Positions 9,522 through 17,529 of a DNA stretch of 59,959 bases are shown piece after piece. Made by a program: the position numbers and the translations under genes. Source of the DNA: an uncultured Eubacteriales bacterium (GTDB lineage Bacteria; Bacillota; Clostridia; Oscillospirales; Acutalibacteraceae). Location: contig OMZU01000021.1 in NCBI GenBank assembly GCA_900315605.1, positions 1 to 59,959 on the forward strand. The letters run 5' to 3'. The notes under the pieces are model-generated. The model searched no databases. It was not told the origin of the DNA and saw nothing but the letters and a program-made list of their open reading frames with translations. Each line of letters begins with the position of its first letter. The first letter of the stretch is position 1.

Positions 9522-9602
9522 GAAAAATTTGTTCGAGAAATTTTTAAAAATCTATTGACATTTTCAAACAGATGTTCTATAATAAACTAAAACATTTGTT
9601 CG
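9522..9602 (+). promoter_or_regulatory. Consensus promoter with LexA-like (SOS) operators
   Basis: A perfect-consensus promoter, TTGACA (9555-9560), 17-base spacer and TATAAT (9578-9583), precedes the small gene at 9630. CAAACAGATGTTCT (9565-9578) matches the Gram-positive LexA box CGAACRNRYGTTYG at 12 of 14 positions and overlaps the spacer and -10. AAAACATTTGTTCG (9589-9602) matches 11 of 14 and covers the start of transcription. A weaker half-like match lies at 9522-9535. Repressor binding here would block RNA polymerase, so SOS induction is the simplest inference. Confidence 0.6.
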
Positions 9603-9629
9603 CATATAATTTTGGGAGTTGAACAAAAA

Positions 9630-9875
9630 ATGAAAAAATATGTGAAAGTAACCGCTGAATTTGACTGCGACGGAAATCTTCTTCCGCGCTCAATACACTG
9701 GAACAGCGAAAAATGCTATAATATCGACAACATCACCGACGTTAGATACACCTCCTCGTCCTCGGGAGACGGAGAGGGTATCCGATACACCTGCGTGATC
9801 ATGGGCAAACAAAGATTTCTTTTCCTCAAGGACAACCGCTGGTATGTCCTGCCCCAAATCAAGCAGGCACGTTAA
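9630..9875 (+). CDS. Small protein of unknown function, probably SOS-induced
   Basis: Encodes 81 residues (MKKYVKVTAEF...). ATG 9630 is chosen because GGGAG lies 11 bases upstream; an in-frame TTG at 9612 overlaps that site. No signal peptide or membrane segment is visible. It is rich in beta-prone and aromatic residues, with a basic C-terminus (FLFLKDNRWYVLPQ) that looks like a small all-beta fold. I do not recognise the family with certainty. It stands alone on the plus strand between repeats. Its only functional clue is the strong promoter overlapped by LexA-like boxes, which points to a role in the DNA-damage response. Confidence 0.75.
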   Translation: MKKYVKVTAEFDCDGNLLPRSIHWNSEKCYNIDNITDVRYTSSSSGDGEGIRYTCVIMGKQRFLFLKDNRWYVLPQIKQAR

Positions 9876-9880
9876 TAACC

Positions 9881-9955
9881 GGAGTCTCTGGCATCGCTTC
9901 CTAATAAACCCATTGAGTCCAATTAATCCCTCTTTCTCTGATGCTCAGAGACTCC
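9881..9955 (+). ncRNA. Long-loop inverted repeat downstream of the small SOS-type gene
   Basis: GGAGTCTCTGGCATC (9881-9895) pairs with GATGCTCAGAGACTCC (9940-9955), a 15-bp stem with one bulge, around a 44-base C/T-rich loop. No U-tract follows, so it is not a standard terminator. It may be the structured 3' UTR of the upstream mRNA or a small RNA. The RNA assignment is inference. Confidence 0.35.
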
Positions 9956-9978
9956 ATAAATTTGACGTTTGAATTTAA

Positions 9979-10106
9979 TACTAAACTCAAATAAAAAATA
10001 GACAATCTTTGCGGTCTATTTTCCGCAATACTTCGTTGTCGTCCTTGCAAGGCGACAGCCTTGCGGCGTCCTTAAATCTTTGTCCACTTTTTATCTGAGA
10101 TTAGTA
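9979..10106. repeat. 128-bp inverted-repeat element
   Basis: The left end TACTAAACTCAAATAAAA and the right end (read on the minus strand) TACTAATCTCAGATAAAA match over roughly 27 bases, extending to GACAA. The interior carries GCGG/CCGC and a GCAAGGCGACAGCCTTGC-type palindrome. No coding capacity is seen. It resembles a MITE or a mobile hairpin. It fills the space between the small plus-strand gene's 3' structure and the acyltransferase terminator. Confidence 0.6.
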
Positions 10107-10113
10107 TAAAATA

Positions 10114-10146
10114 ACGGCAGCTCTGTTTTGAGCTGCCGTAAAATTA
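10114..10146 (-). terminator. Terminator of the acyltransferase gene
   Basis: An 11-bp stem, ACGGCAGCTCT with AGAGCTGCCGT, starts immediately after the stop codon at 10144. On the minus strand it is followed by TATTTTA. On the plus strand it is followed by AAAATTATTT, so it may work in both directions. Confidence 0.8.
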
Positions 10147-11229
10147 TTTGACTTTCTTTTCGTTGCCATGATCCTTTGAAAGCTTGTTGCCAAACGCCAA
10201 CAGCTGCTTTGTCGGGAATGAAAAAACAGGCAAAGCGCATACTGCCGTAACGCCGATCGACAATATGATATAAATTGCAGTTGCAATTTGGAGATTTGTC
10301 TTGTCAACAATAAATTCAAAGAGGAAGAAGGCTTCAAATATAACAAAGAAAAATTTGTGCCAGAAATAGATCTGCAAGGTTTTTGTGCCGGTTTTTGAAA
10401 TAATACCCAAATCTCTGTTGGGAACCAAAGCCATTACCGCAGTTCCGAATACAACCGAAATCGCGTAGCAAAGCAGACGATACAAGCAGCCGAAGCTGTA
10501 GCCCTCGTCAAGCACGCCAAAGCCGTTTCTGCCGGTAAACATCGGGCGAAGATAGGTATAGATGTCCTCGTTGCTGAAAAACAAAATAACAAAACCTATC
10601 ACCACAAAAACCGAAACGATCCTCAAAATCTTATTTGAAAGAAAACTTGCAACGCTTTCGGGAGTCAGCATATAACCCAGGGTGAATATCGGCATGAACA
10701 CAAAGATCCTCATAAGAGCAAACATATCGCCCAGGTTTGAGTCATAGCCTGCCATGCAGCCCACTATGAGCGACAGCAAAAGAAAATATTTTGTGTTGTG
10801 CTCCCTGAAAACCCACATAAGGGTGATGAACACAGCCATAGCCCACATATACCAAGTGAGAGAATCGTAGATCTCAAGCACCGAAAATGCCGGAGTCATC
10901 CCCAAAAACAACCTCAAAATCGACATCATAACTCTGAGAATAATGCCGATCAGGATATATGAGATCACCTTGCCCTTTGGAAACGGAGTTTCTTTGTTCA
11001 TTGGCTTTAAAAACAAACCGCTGATAAACAAAAAAACCGGCATATGAAAGGAATATATCGTAAGATAAAGGTAATTTGCAAACCAAAACGGTTCTTCAAA
11101 TTCAGTCATAAAATTAATGCCGTGTCCCACAACAACAAGCAGGATCGCCAAAAATTTTATATTGTCAAATAAAAATATTCTTTGCTTAGGCAAGCGAGTC
11201 TGCTGCCCTGTAATAACTGTTTGCGTCAT
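10144..11229 (-). CDS. Membrane acyltransferase, family 3
   Basis: Integral membrane protein of 361 residues with about ten hydrophobic helices. The catalytic-type His36 lies in L-V-V-V-G-H-G at the end of the first helix, and R-I-F-L-F-D-N-I-K precedes it, as in acyltransferase family 3 (OafA/WecH/Fhc-like). These proteins O- or N-acylate envelope glycans or other extracytoplasmic substrates. Nothing adjacent fixes the acceptor. It is followed by a strong terminator and stands as a single gene or with the membrane proteins upstream (36-bp gap). Confidence 0.85.
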   Translation of the reverse strand: MTQTVITGQQTRLPKQRIFLFDNIKFLAILLVVVGHGINFMTEFEEPFWFANYLYLTIYSFHMPVFLFISGLFLKPMNKETPFPKGKVISYILIGIILRVMMSILRLFLGMTPAFSVLEIYDSLTWYMWAMAVFITLMWVFREHNTKYFLLLSLIVGCMAGYDSNLGDMFALMRIFVFMPIFTLGYMLTPESVASFLSNKILRIVSVFVVIGFVILFFSNEDIYTYLRPMFTGRNGFGVLDEGYSFGCLYRLLCYAISVVFGTAVMALVPNRDLGIISKTGTKTLQIYFWHKFFFVIFEAFFLFEFIVDKTNLQIATAIYIILSIGVTAVCALPVFSFPTKQLLAFGNKLSKDHGNEKKVK

Positions 11230-11265
11230 CCTCGTATCCCCTGTTTTTTTACTGAATTAAATAAA

Positions 11266-11934
11266 TCACGCTGCAAAATAAACGTCGTAACCGCCGTAGT
11301 TGACAACAAAATCCTTTGGCGCGCCGTTTTCCCACTCATTAACGGAGATCTGCATGTTTTTGTCATTGGAATAGGTCGCGGAAATATCCTCTCCCTCAAC
11401 AACATAAGCACCGCTTTCGGGCTCTGAAATATACATTGAATCGGTAAAGCTTCCGTCGCTGTTAAAGGTAAGAACACCCTGAGAATATGACGAGCCGAAA
11501 ACCTCTCTCAGCGTAACCTCTGCGCCGGTATCACTGTCAACCGCCTTATACGGAATGTAGGTTGCGTTAAAATAACTCGCTTCGCCTGTGCCCTTTGTGG
11601 GAACGACAATATTCTGAGTTGCCGAGCCTTCTCCGCCGCCGGGCTCGGATTGACCGCCCTGCGATCCATCTGACGACTGAGGTTGGTTGGTCTCGACAGT
11701 GCTTTGGTCGGGTTCGGAAGCATCGGGCTTTGACTGAGCTTCGGCAATCGTCGTTGCAGCAACTGTCTGAACAGCAGAAGTGGCAGGCTGAGTTGTTTCT
11801 CCGGTGCCGCCGCCCTTGCCTGAATTAACGGCAAAAACAACCGCAACAATCGCCGCAGCAAGAACAACGATCGCAGCTACAATAATGATCGCAACAGGCT
11901 TCTTTGATGAGCCTCCGGCATATCTGTGAGCCAT
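11266..11934 (-). CDS. Single-pass membrane protein with Thr/Ser/Gln linker and C-terminal beta domain
   Basis: A 222-residue protein starting at ATG 11934. The site AGGAGAG lies 9 bases upstream and the gene begins one base after the previous stop. A short basic N-terminus (MAHRYAGGSSKK) precedes one transmembrane helix at about 14-37. A low-complexity Thr/Ser/Gln/Gly linker (about 40-105) leads to a 110-residue extracellular domain of beta-type composition, somewhat lipocalin-like (TFNSDGSF, VVEGEDISATYSND). It is probably an outward-facing anchored domain. The family is not recognised with confidence. Confidence 0.7.
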   Translation of the reverse strand: MAHRYAGGSSKKPVAIIIVAAIVVLAAAIVAVVFAVNSGKGGGTGETTQPATSAVQTVAATTIAEAQSKPDASEPDQSTVETNQPQSSDGSQGGQSEPGGGEGSATQNIVVPTKGTGEASYFNATYIPYKAVDSDTGAEVTLREVFGSSYSQGVLTFNSDGSFTDSMYISEPESGAYVVEGEDISATYSNDKNMQISVNEWENGAPKDFVVNYGGYDVYFAA

Positions 11935-11935
11935 A

Positions 11936-12892
11936 TTATTCACTCTCCTTTTCAGCGTCTTTTTTCATTTTGAGCAAAACGCTTCTTTTCATCATCTTGC
12001 CGTTGAAGAAAATATATTCGTCTCCGTCGGCATTTTCATCAATTTCAAGCTTTTTGAGCTCTTCTCTGATTTGTCTTTCAGCTTCTTCATCAGCATTTTG
12101 ACGCTGACCCATTTTTTTGTTTTCAATTTTCTTATCAATGCTCTTGCTGACAGATTCACCGTAAACGATCATATTATACATAGGCTTGTACACAGAAGCG
12201 TTGATAATAAACGAAACCAGCGAGGGCAAAATGAACAGCAGCAAAACCGCAGTTGCGATAATAACCGCAAGCCGAGCGGTACAGCACATTAGAATAGTCG
12301 CGCAAACCGCAGCGACGATTGCTAATCCGAACACAGCGATAACATTGTGCTTTAGCTCGCCGAAGCTCATAAGAAAGCTGTTTTTATAAATATTTTTCAT
12401 GGAAATATCAAACGTCACGGTCATGGGCGGAATATAAAAGAAAGCGAAAAGGAAAACCAAAGCTATTATCACGCTGACGCCCAAAAAGATATAGAATATC
12501 CAGCTTTTGCTGAGATTATTTATATAGAGCGTGATCGAAAACCAGCAAAGGACCGTCGCCGCATAAAAAACGATCCCGTGAACCAAAAAACTGAGAAAAT
12601 TGTCCTTTATTCCGGAAAAAAAATCGGAAACAATGCTTATATCCTCGTCGCCCCTGACAATGTGAGCAGTGACCTGAACCACTCCGGCATAGAACGGAAA
12701 GGCAGGAATGATGGACAACAAAATAATAAAAACCGAGCTTACTCCCAAAATCCTCTCTATCGCCCAAAAAACCGCTATTGAAGCTGCAAGCGGAAGCGAA
12801 AACAAAAGATTGACGAGCAAAAGCTTCGGAAAATTTTTGAAAAGTGTGCCAATGGTGTTCGCCAGGGCTACGGATGTTTTTTCAGCAGCCAT
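11936..12892 (-). CDS. Multi-pass membrane protein, YesL/DUF624-like
   Basis: A 318-residue protein starting at ATG 12892, five bases after CCGGAGG. It has five or six hydrophobic helices in the first 245 residues. The segment F-Y-A-G-V-V-Q-V-T-A-H-I-V-R-G-D-E-D-I has the layout of YesL/DUF624 proteins. A charged cytoplasmic tail of about 70 residues follows (ENKKMGQRQNADEEAERQIREELKK). It overlaps the translation start region of the single-pass protein downstream, so the pair is cotranslated. The function is unknown; YesL relatives often accompany sugar-uptake operons, but no such genes are nearby. Confidence 0.7.
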   Translation of the reverse strand: MAAEKTSVALANTIGTLFKNFPKLLLVNLLFSLPLAASIAVFWAIERILGVSSVFIILLSIIPAFPFYAGVVQVTAHIVRGDEDISIVSDFFSGIKDNFLSFLVHGIVFYAATVLCWFSITLYINNLSKSWIFYIFLGVSVIIALVFLFAFFYIPPMTVTFDISMKNIYKNSFLMSFGELKHNVIAVFGLAIVAAVCATILMCCTARLAVIIATAVLLLFILPSLVSFIINASVYKPMYNMIVYGESVSKSIDKKIENKKMGQRQNADEEAERQIREELKKLEIDENADGDEYIFFNGKMMKRSVLLKMKKDAEKESE

Positions 12893-12912
12893 TTTGACCT
12901 CCGGAAATATAA

Positions 12913-13005
12913 GGTGATTCCGCAAACCTCAGGTGTACGGATCGCAAAATAAGATTTTTATTCAGACAAACCACTTTTTGTTTTAAATTCGCGGCATTGC
13001 CCTAA
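12913..13005 (+). repeat. TTAA-type MITE-like repeat, copy B (internally deleted, diverged)
   Basis: CCGCAAACCTCAGGTGTACGG and AGATTTTTATTCAG match the left half of copy A. The end AAATTCGCGGCATTGCCCTA matches the right terminal repeat of copies D and E. The middle is missing. It lies in the gap between the spoIIM-like gene and the membrane-protein operon. Confidence 0.6.
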
Positions 13006-13670
13006 AAATTAAACGCGCCGGCAAAAAAAGTCCACAGCGCAGTATCCAGCACTGCGGCAAAAAAGGTTGCGATCAGCGCGGATAAAAAATGTGAGCAGTA
13101 GGCAATAACGCTCGGACGCATAGATTGTGCCGGAGTATGTTTGCCTGCCAAAAGCAAAAATAAACGCTTTGAAAAACAGAAAGCGTGATCTGAAAACATA
13201 ACAAGTGCAGCGCAGAACAAAAAGGTTCCGGGCAGCAAAACCAAAAGATAAAAGCCTGCTCCCGACAATGAGCCGAAAACGCAAAGATAACCTGCGGTTA
13301 TTCCGGTTCCAAAGCCCTTAAAAAGTGCGGCTGCAAAAGCAAACGGGACCCCCCAGGGGGCAAAGCCGAGCAAAAATACTGCAAACAAAAATACAAAATC
13401 GGAAGCGAAGCACGCGCAAAAGGTGTTCATAAATCCGTTTGACATTCTTGCCTCAAGATTTGTGGTAAAGAGAAAATCAAGCGATTTGAGCATTTCGATA
13501 TCCGAATCGGCAGCATAAACCGCCCCCAGAGCAAGCCCGGTCAGCAAAGCCAGAACAAACGCAGTTCTGACTCCGTATCTTTTTATGTAATATTTAAAAT
13601 AAGATAATCGCGGACGGCCTGACGTTTTGCTTCTGTCAAGCCCCGGAAATGATAAAACAATGCCTTTCAT
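13002..13670 (-). CDS. spoIIM: Stage II sporulation protein M-like membrane protein
   Basis: A 222-residue membrane protein with five hydrophobic helices. The core segment L-L-G-F-A-P-W-G-V-P-F-A-F-A-A-A-L-F-K-G with GTGITAGYL resembles SpoIIM, a component of the DMP peptidoglycan-remodelling machine that drives engulfment (SpoIID-SpoIIM-SpoIIP). ATG 13670 is preferred over ATG 13679 because AAAGGA is 9 bases upstream of it. It is monocistronic here. Sequence conservation in this family is low, so the call rests on the central motif and topology. Confidence 0.75.
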   Translation of the reverse strand: MKGIVLSFPGLDRSKTSGRPRLSYFKYYIKRYGVRTAFVLALLTGLALGAVYAADSDIEMLKSLDFLFTTNLEARMSNGFMNTFCACFASDFVFLFAVFLLGFAPWGVPFAFAAALFKGFGTGITAGYLCVFGSLSGAGFYLLVLLPGTFLFCAALVMFSDHAFCFSKRLFLLLAGKHTPAQSMRPSVIAYCSHFLSALIATFFAAVLDTALWTFFAGAFNF

Positions 13671-13880
13671 AATAAACATTCCTTTCTTTTATGTTACGGT
13701 TGTCCCACTAAAAGGATATGCATAAAAATATTAAATTATGAAAGAGCATTATAGCGCGCCAATAGAATCAGGCAATATGCTTCAAACCAGTTTTATGCTA
13801 AATTCTAAAAAAGAAAAATCTATATTGATCCAGTCGGGAACAAAGTATTATTAAAAAAACGAGCTATCTACCCGACCGAA

Positions 13881-13907
13881 ATTGTCAATTGTCAACTGTC
13901 AATTGTC
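13881..13907. repeat. Heptad tandem repeat (GTCAATT)n
   Basis: Four units of a 7-base repeat (GTCAATT, GTCAACT, GTCAATT, GTC) lie directly downstream of the proC stop. The rest of the 240-base gap to the spoIIM-like gene is AT-rich and shows nothing else I can support. Confidence 0.6.
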
Positions 13908-13910
13908 CAT

Positions 13911-14711
13911 TTATTTTCCAAGCTCCTCGGCTCGTTTTGTACAAGCTTCCATTGCGTCGAAAATCGCCTCGGTAAAGCCGTGCTCCCTGAGCTTGTCGAG
14001 TGCAGCGATCGTTGTGCCGCCCTTTGAGCTCACCTTTTCGATAAGAACGTCCGCAGTGTCGCCGCTCTCTCTGAGCATAGCAGCGGAGCCCTCAAGCGTG
14101 GCGCAAATAAGATTCATAGCCCTGTCATAATCAATGCCCTTGCTCTGAGCATACTCCGCCATTGCTTTGGCAAAAAGATAAATATAAGCAGGCGAGCTTC
14201 CGTTCACCGATATGATCTCATTCATGTGATCCTCTGTGATATACTCGCAGACGCCGCTGCCTGCAAACATATCATAGACCGCCTGTTTGTCGTCGTCGGA
14301 AATGTTTTCGGAAGGACAAAGAGCCGACGCGCCCTTTTTGAGAAGCAGAGGAGTGTTCGGCATAACTCTTACAACAGGACATTCACAGCCGAGAAGATTT
14401 TGAACATAAGCAATTGAGATCCCTGCTGCGATCGAAACAAAGGTCTTGTCAGTGCTGACAACGCTTTTGATCGATTCAAGAGCCTCGGGATAATTCTGGG
14501 GCTTAACAGCCAAAACCGTGATGTCGCTCTGTTCAACGACCTCAGCCGCGCACGAGCATATATTTACACCGAGCTTGTCCATGAGCGCGAGCTTTTCGTC
14601 GCTTACGTCAAAAACGCTGATAAAGCCTGTCTCGCCGTTATTCTGAGCGATAAGTCCGTTGATGATCGCGGTCGCCATATTGCCCGCGCCGATAAAGCCG
14701 ATTTTTTTCAT
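13911..14711 (-). CDS. proC: Pyrroline-5-carboxylate reductase
   Basis: Last step of proline synthesis: reduction of 1-pyrroline-5-carboxylate with NAD(P)H. The Rossmann motif G-F-I-G-A-G-N-M is at 5-12, and the family C-terminal signature S-S-K-G-G-T-T is near residue 235. ATG 14711 is chosen (266 residues) because GAAAGGTG lies 7 bases upstream; a GTG further out overlaps that site. It is a stand-alone gene here, without proA or proB nearby. Confidence 0.95.
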   Translation of the reverse strand: MKKIGFIGAGNMATAIINGLIAQNNGETGFISVFDVSDEKLALMDKLGVNICSCAAEVVEQSDITVLAVKPQNYPEALESIKSVVSTDKTFVSIAAGISIAYVQNLLGCECPVVRVMPNTPLLLKKGASALCPSENISDDDKQAVYDMFAGSGVCEYITEDHMNEIISVNGSSPAYIYLFAKAMAEYAQSKGIDYDRAMNLICATLEGSAAMLRESGDTADVLIEKVSSKGGTTIAALDKLREHGFTEAIFDAMEACTKRAEELGK

Positions 14712-14727
14712 AAATAACACCTTTCAA

Positions 14728-17433
14728 TCAGATATAAAAGCTTGAATTCTTTGAGCAGGTAAAGCTAAAGCCGTACTTGTTGCTTCTTCCGTCGCGGCTG
14801 TAGTCGCCGTAGAAGAAGATCTCAGCCTCGTCAACACGCCTGTATAGCAGTCCCCACTGACATCCCGAAGCATGGTGATATTGCAGGAAATTCTTGATGA
14901 ACGCCGATTTGCTTGTATTATTAAGATCCCTGCTGCCTCCCGATGCCGAGGCATAGGTTTTGTAGATATAGCCCACTGTGCCGTTGGAAAGCTTGATCTT
15001 ATACCATTCGGAATTATAGGTCTTGCCGTCAACAAAGGTGAATTTTGTGCCCAGATCCATACATGTGATGATAGAGTAGCCTGTGCCGGCACCCGAACGC
15101 AGGTTTACGCTGGAACCGTTTACATAACCGCTGCCGCCCGAGGTTACGGAAGCACCCGAGCCCGTATCAAGCAAAACATTTTGCAGCAAAGAATCATTGG
15201 AGATCGCCGACGCGCCTACGTTATATGCAAAGCACACAAGAGCGTCAAACTGCTGCTGGTTGAATTTTACTCCGTTATTATTCAAAAACGCATTAGTTTT
15301 GGTGGTGTAGCCGCCATTGTTGACGGTCTGACAAAGGTACGCATAAGCCTCGCGCTTTGTCAGATTATTATAAAACTGCTCGTTGGTCGTTACGACCTTG
15401 CCATAGCCAAGGGTCGGATCAGAGGTGATCACATCCGCCGTCACACTGCTCAAATAGCCCTCATAGTCGGCGATTATATCAATAACCTCGTCGCTTGCGC
15501 GCCTGTCGCCGGTGACTGTGGTTTTTTTGTCGGTTGAATTTGTAACGAGCAGATCACATTCGCCGTTACCGGGTGTGGTCAAATACTCGCTTGAGGTAAC
15601 ATATTTTGAATAAGCCTTGACGTTCCAAAGTCCCGACGAGGTCATGACCTTGTTTGCATACCAAACATAGGTATCGCCGTCCTTGATTTTTTCGTCGGCA
15701 TAAACCGTAAAGGATTCCGAGCCCTTTGAAACCACAAAGCGAACGTCAGATCTGTCTGTGTCGGTGATCGCCTTGAAATAGACCTTTGAATTTTTCGGCG
15801 CAGAGTTAGGATTTGCGTAAGCAAAGCGGATATTATCCCTGCCGATAACGTTTATAAGGCAGGTAGCCGCTCCGCCCGAGGTATAGGCGGTGATCGTTAC
15901 CCAGCCGGTTGATTTTGTATCAACGATACCGTTGCTGACAACGGCGATTTCCGGATTGGATGATTTCCACGAAACTCCGCCTGTGTTTGAGCGCAGGAGC
16001 ACGGATTTTCCCCTGCGCATATCTGTGATGCGCGTTGAAGAAATGTGAACGCTGTAACCGGATCTAACAGTGATCCGGCAAGTAGCGGATTCTCCGTCGC
16101 ATGAAGCCGTGATAGTCGCCGAGCCTGATGAATTTGCGGTAACAACGCCGTTTGAATCCACCGAAGCGACCGAGGTGTTTGAGGATTTCCAGCTCACTCT
16201 GCCCGAAGCCTTGGCATTGAGCGCGAGCTTGTTGCCGGTATAAATTGTCTCTGAGCTTGTATTAAGCTTTATATATCCGCCTGTGGGACGAACATATTTA
16301 TGCGTCCAGCCTGAATTATTGTAGCCGCTTGTAAATTTTGAGCCGTCGGAGGAAATACATCTGACGGTATATGTGTATGTATGATTCGTGCTGACGTCTT
16401 CATCAACAAAAGAGGTTGAAGCGGTATTGCCCATTCCTCTCCAAACGCCGGACGCGGATTTATAAAAGACTCTGTACATCGCTGCGCCCGGTACGCGGTT
16501 CCAGTTGATTTCAACGCCCGAATACAGGCTGTTGATTTCCGTGACCTTGGGAACATCCAGATATGTGCCCTTAAAGCCTGTTGAATTGTAGCCGCTGACA
16601 TAGTCGCCGTATTTGTCAAGACATCTTACGGTATAGGTATAGGTGCTTCCGGAAGAAACGACCGTGTCGGTAAAATATGTTTTGTCGGTGTTGCCCATAC
16701 CCTTCCATGTGCCCGAGGCTGATTTGTAGAACACTCTGTACTGATACGCGCCATCAACTTTTTCCCAGCTTATTTCTACGCCGTTGTTTACGGATACCGC
16801 GCTTTTGATAACCGGAGTTCCGATAAAGGTAGCTCTAAAGCCTGTGTTGTCATAGCCGCTGGTAAATTTTGAGCCGTCGGCTGAAACGCATCTTACGGTG
16901 TAGGTGTAGGTGTGTCCCGATCTGACGTCATCATCAACAAAGTATGTTGATGAGGTATTGCCCATGCCCTTCCATGTGCCGGAAGCGGATTTGTAAAACA
17001 CTCTGTAAAATGCCGCTCCTTCAACCCTTTTCCAGCTCAGCTTTACGCCTTGGGTGGTGTTTTCGTAGGAGTTGATTTTGGGAGTATCAAGATCATCTCT
17101 GTCGGAAAAGGCTGAATACAGCTTGCAAAATTCAAGAGCGACCCAGCCGGATCTTCCGTTGTATGAAGTGTAGCCCCAACTGTAGCCTCCGCTTTGGCTC
17201 ACCTTGGTCACAGTAAGCTCGGTGTTGTTGGGGACAGTGGTAACGGTGGAATAGCCTGTTCCTGCTCCGCTTCTCATATTGAGATATGAGCCGGAATCCA
17301 CCTGAGTTATGTATATGCCTGTTGAATAAGACGCGGCGTTCGCCATGGTTGCGAACGATGTAATCAGACCGGCTCCTATAAGTGCCGTTGCGAGAACCAT
17401 ACACACAATACGGGTAAAAGCTCTTGCTTTCAT
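14728..17433 (-). CDS. Secreted modular lysozyme: SH3b, Fn3-like x3, Ig-like x2, GH24 split by a second SH3b
   Basis: A 901-residue secreted protein starting at ATG 17433 (AAAGGTG 8 bases upstream). Signal peptide about 1-33, ending at ANA. Order: SH3b domain (about 36-105), three repeats of about 90 residues each carrying YRVFYKSASG-W-(K/R)-GMGNT (about 115-380), two bacterial Ig-like (BIG2) repeats with VSWKSSN (about 390-530), a beta linker, then a phage-lysozyme-type GH24 domain from about 645. The catalytic Glu658, Asp667 and Thr674 have the T4-lysozyme spacing. A second SH3b (about 765-830, VNLRSGAGTGYS) interrupts GH24, whose last part (LLYRRVDEAEIFFYGDY) follows it. It probably remodels or lyses peptidoglycan. 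The Fn3 repeats are near-identical internally. Confidence 0.85.
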   Translation of the reverse strand: MKARAFTRIVCMVLATALIGAGLITSFATMANAASYSTGIYITQVDSGSYLNMRSGAGTGYSTVTTVPNNTELTVTKVSQSGGYSWGYTSYNGRSGWVALEFCKLYSAFSDRDDLDTPKINSYENTTQGVKLSWKRVEGAAFYRVFYKSASGTWKGMGNTSSTYFVDDDVRSGHTYTYTVRCVSADGSKFTSGYDNTGFRATFIGTPVIKSAVSVNNGVEISWEKVDGAYQYRVFYKSASGTWKGMGNTDKTYFTDTVVSSGSTYTYTVRCLDKYGDYVSGYNSTGFKGTYLDVPKVTEINSLYSGVEINWNRVPGAAMYRVFYKSASGVWRGMGNTASTSFVDEDVSTNHTYTYTVRCISSDGSKFTSGYNNSGWTHKYVRPTGGYIKLNTSSETIYTGNKLALNAKASGRVSWKSSNTSVASVDSNGVVTANSSGSATITASCDGESATCRITVRSGYSVHISSTRITDMRRGKSVLLRSNTGGVSWKSSNPEIAVVSNGIVDTKSTGWVTITAYTSGGAATCLINVIGRDNIRFAYANPNSAPKNSKVYFKAITDTDRSDVRFVVSKGSESFTVYADEKIKDGDTYVWYANKVMTSSGLWNVKAYSKYVTSSEYLTTPGNGECDLLVTNSTDKKTTVTGDRRASDEVIDIIADYEGYLSSVTADVITSDPTLGYGKVVTTNEQFYNNLTKREAYAYLCQTVNNGGYTTKTNAFLNNNGVKFNQQQFDALVCFAYNVGASAISNDSLLQNVLLDTGSGASVTSGGSGYVNGSSVNLRSGAGTGYSIITCMDLGTKFTFVDGKTYNSEWYKIKLSNGTVGYIYKTYASASGGSRDLNNTSKSAFIKNFLQYHHASGCQWGLLYRRVDEAEIFFYGDYSRDGRSNKYGFSFTCSKNSSFYI

Positions 17434-17529
17434 AAGTATCACCTTTTTTAAAATCCGGGCAAGCTGCAAAAAGCAGCAAATGCCTTGTTTGAATACTGTT
17501 TTGCAATCCGCTTTGCGGTATTTACAAAA

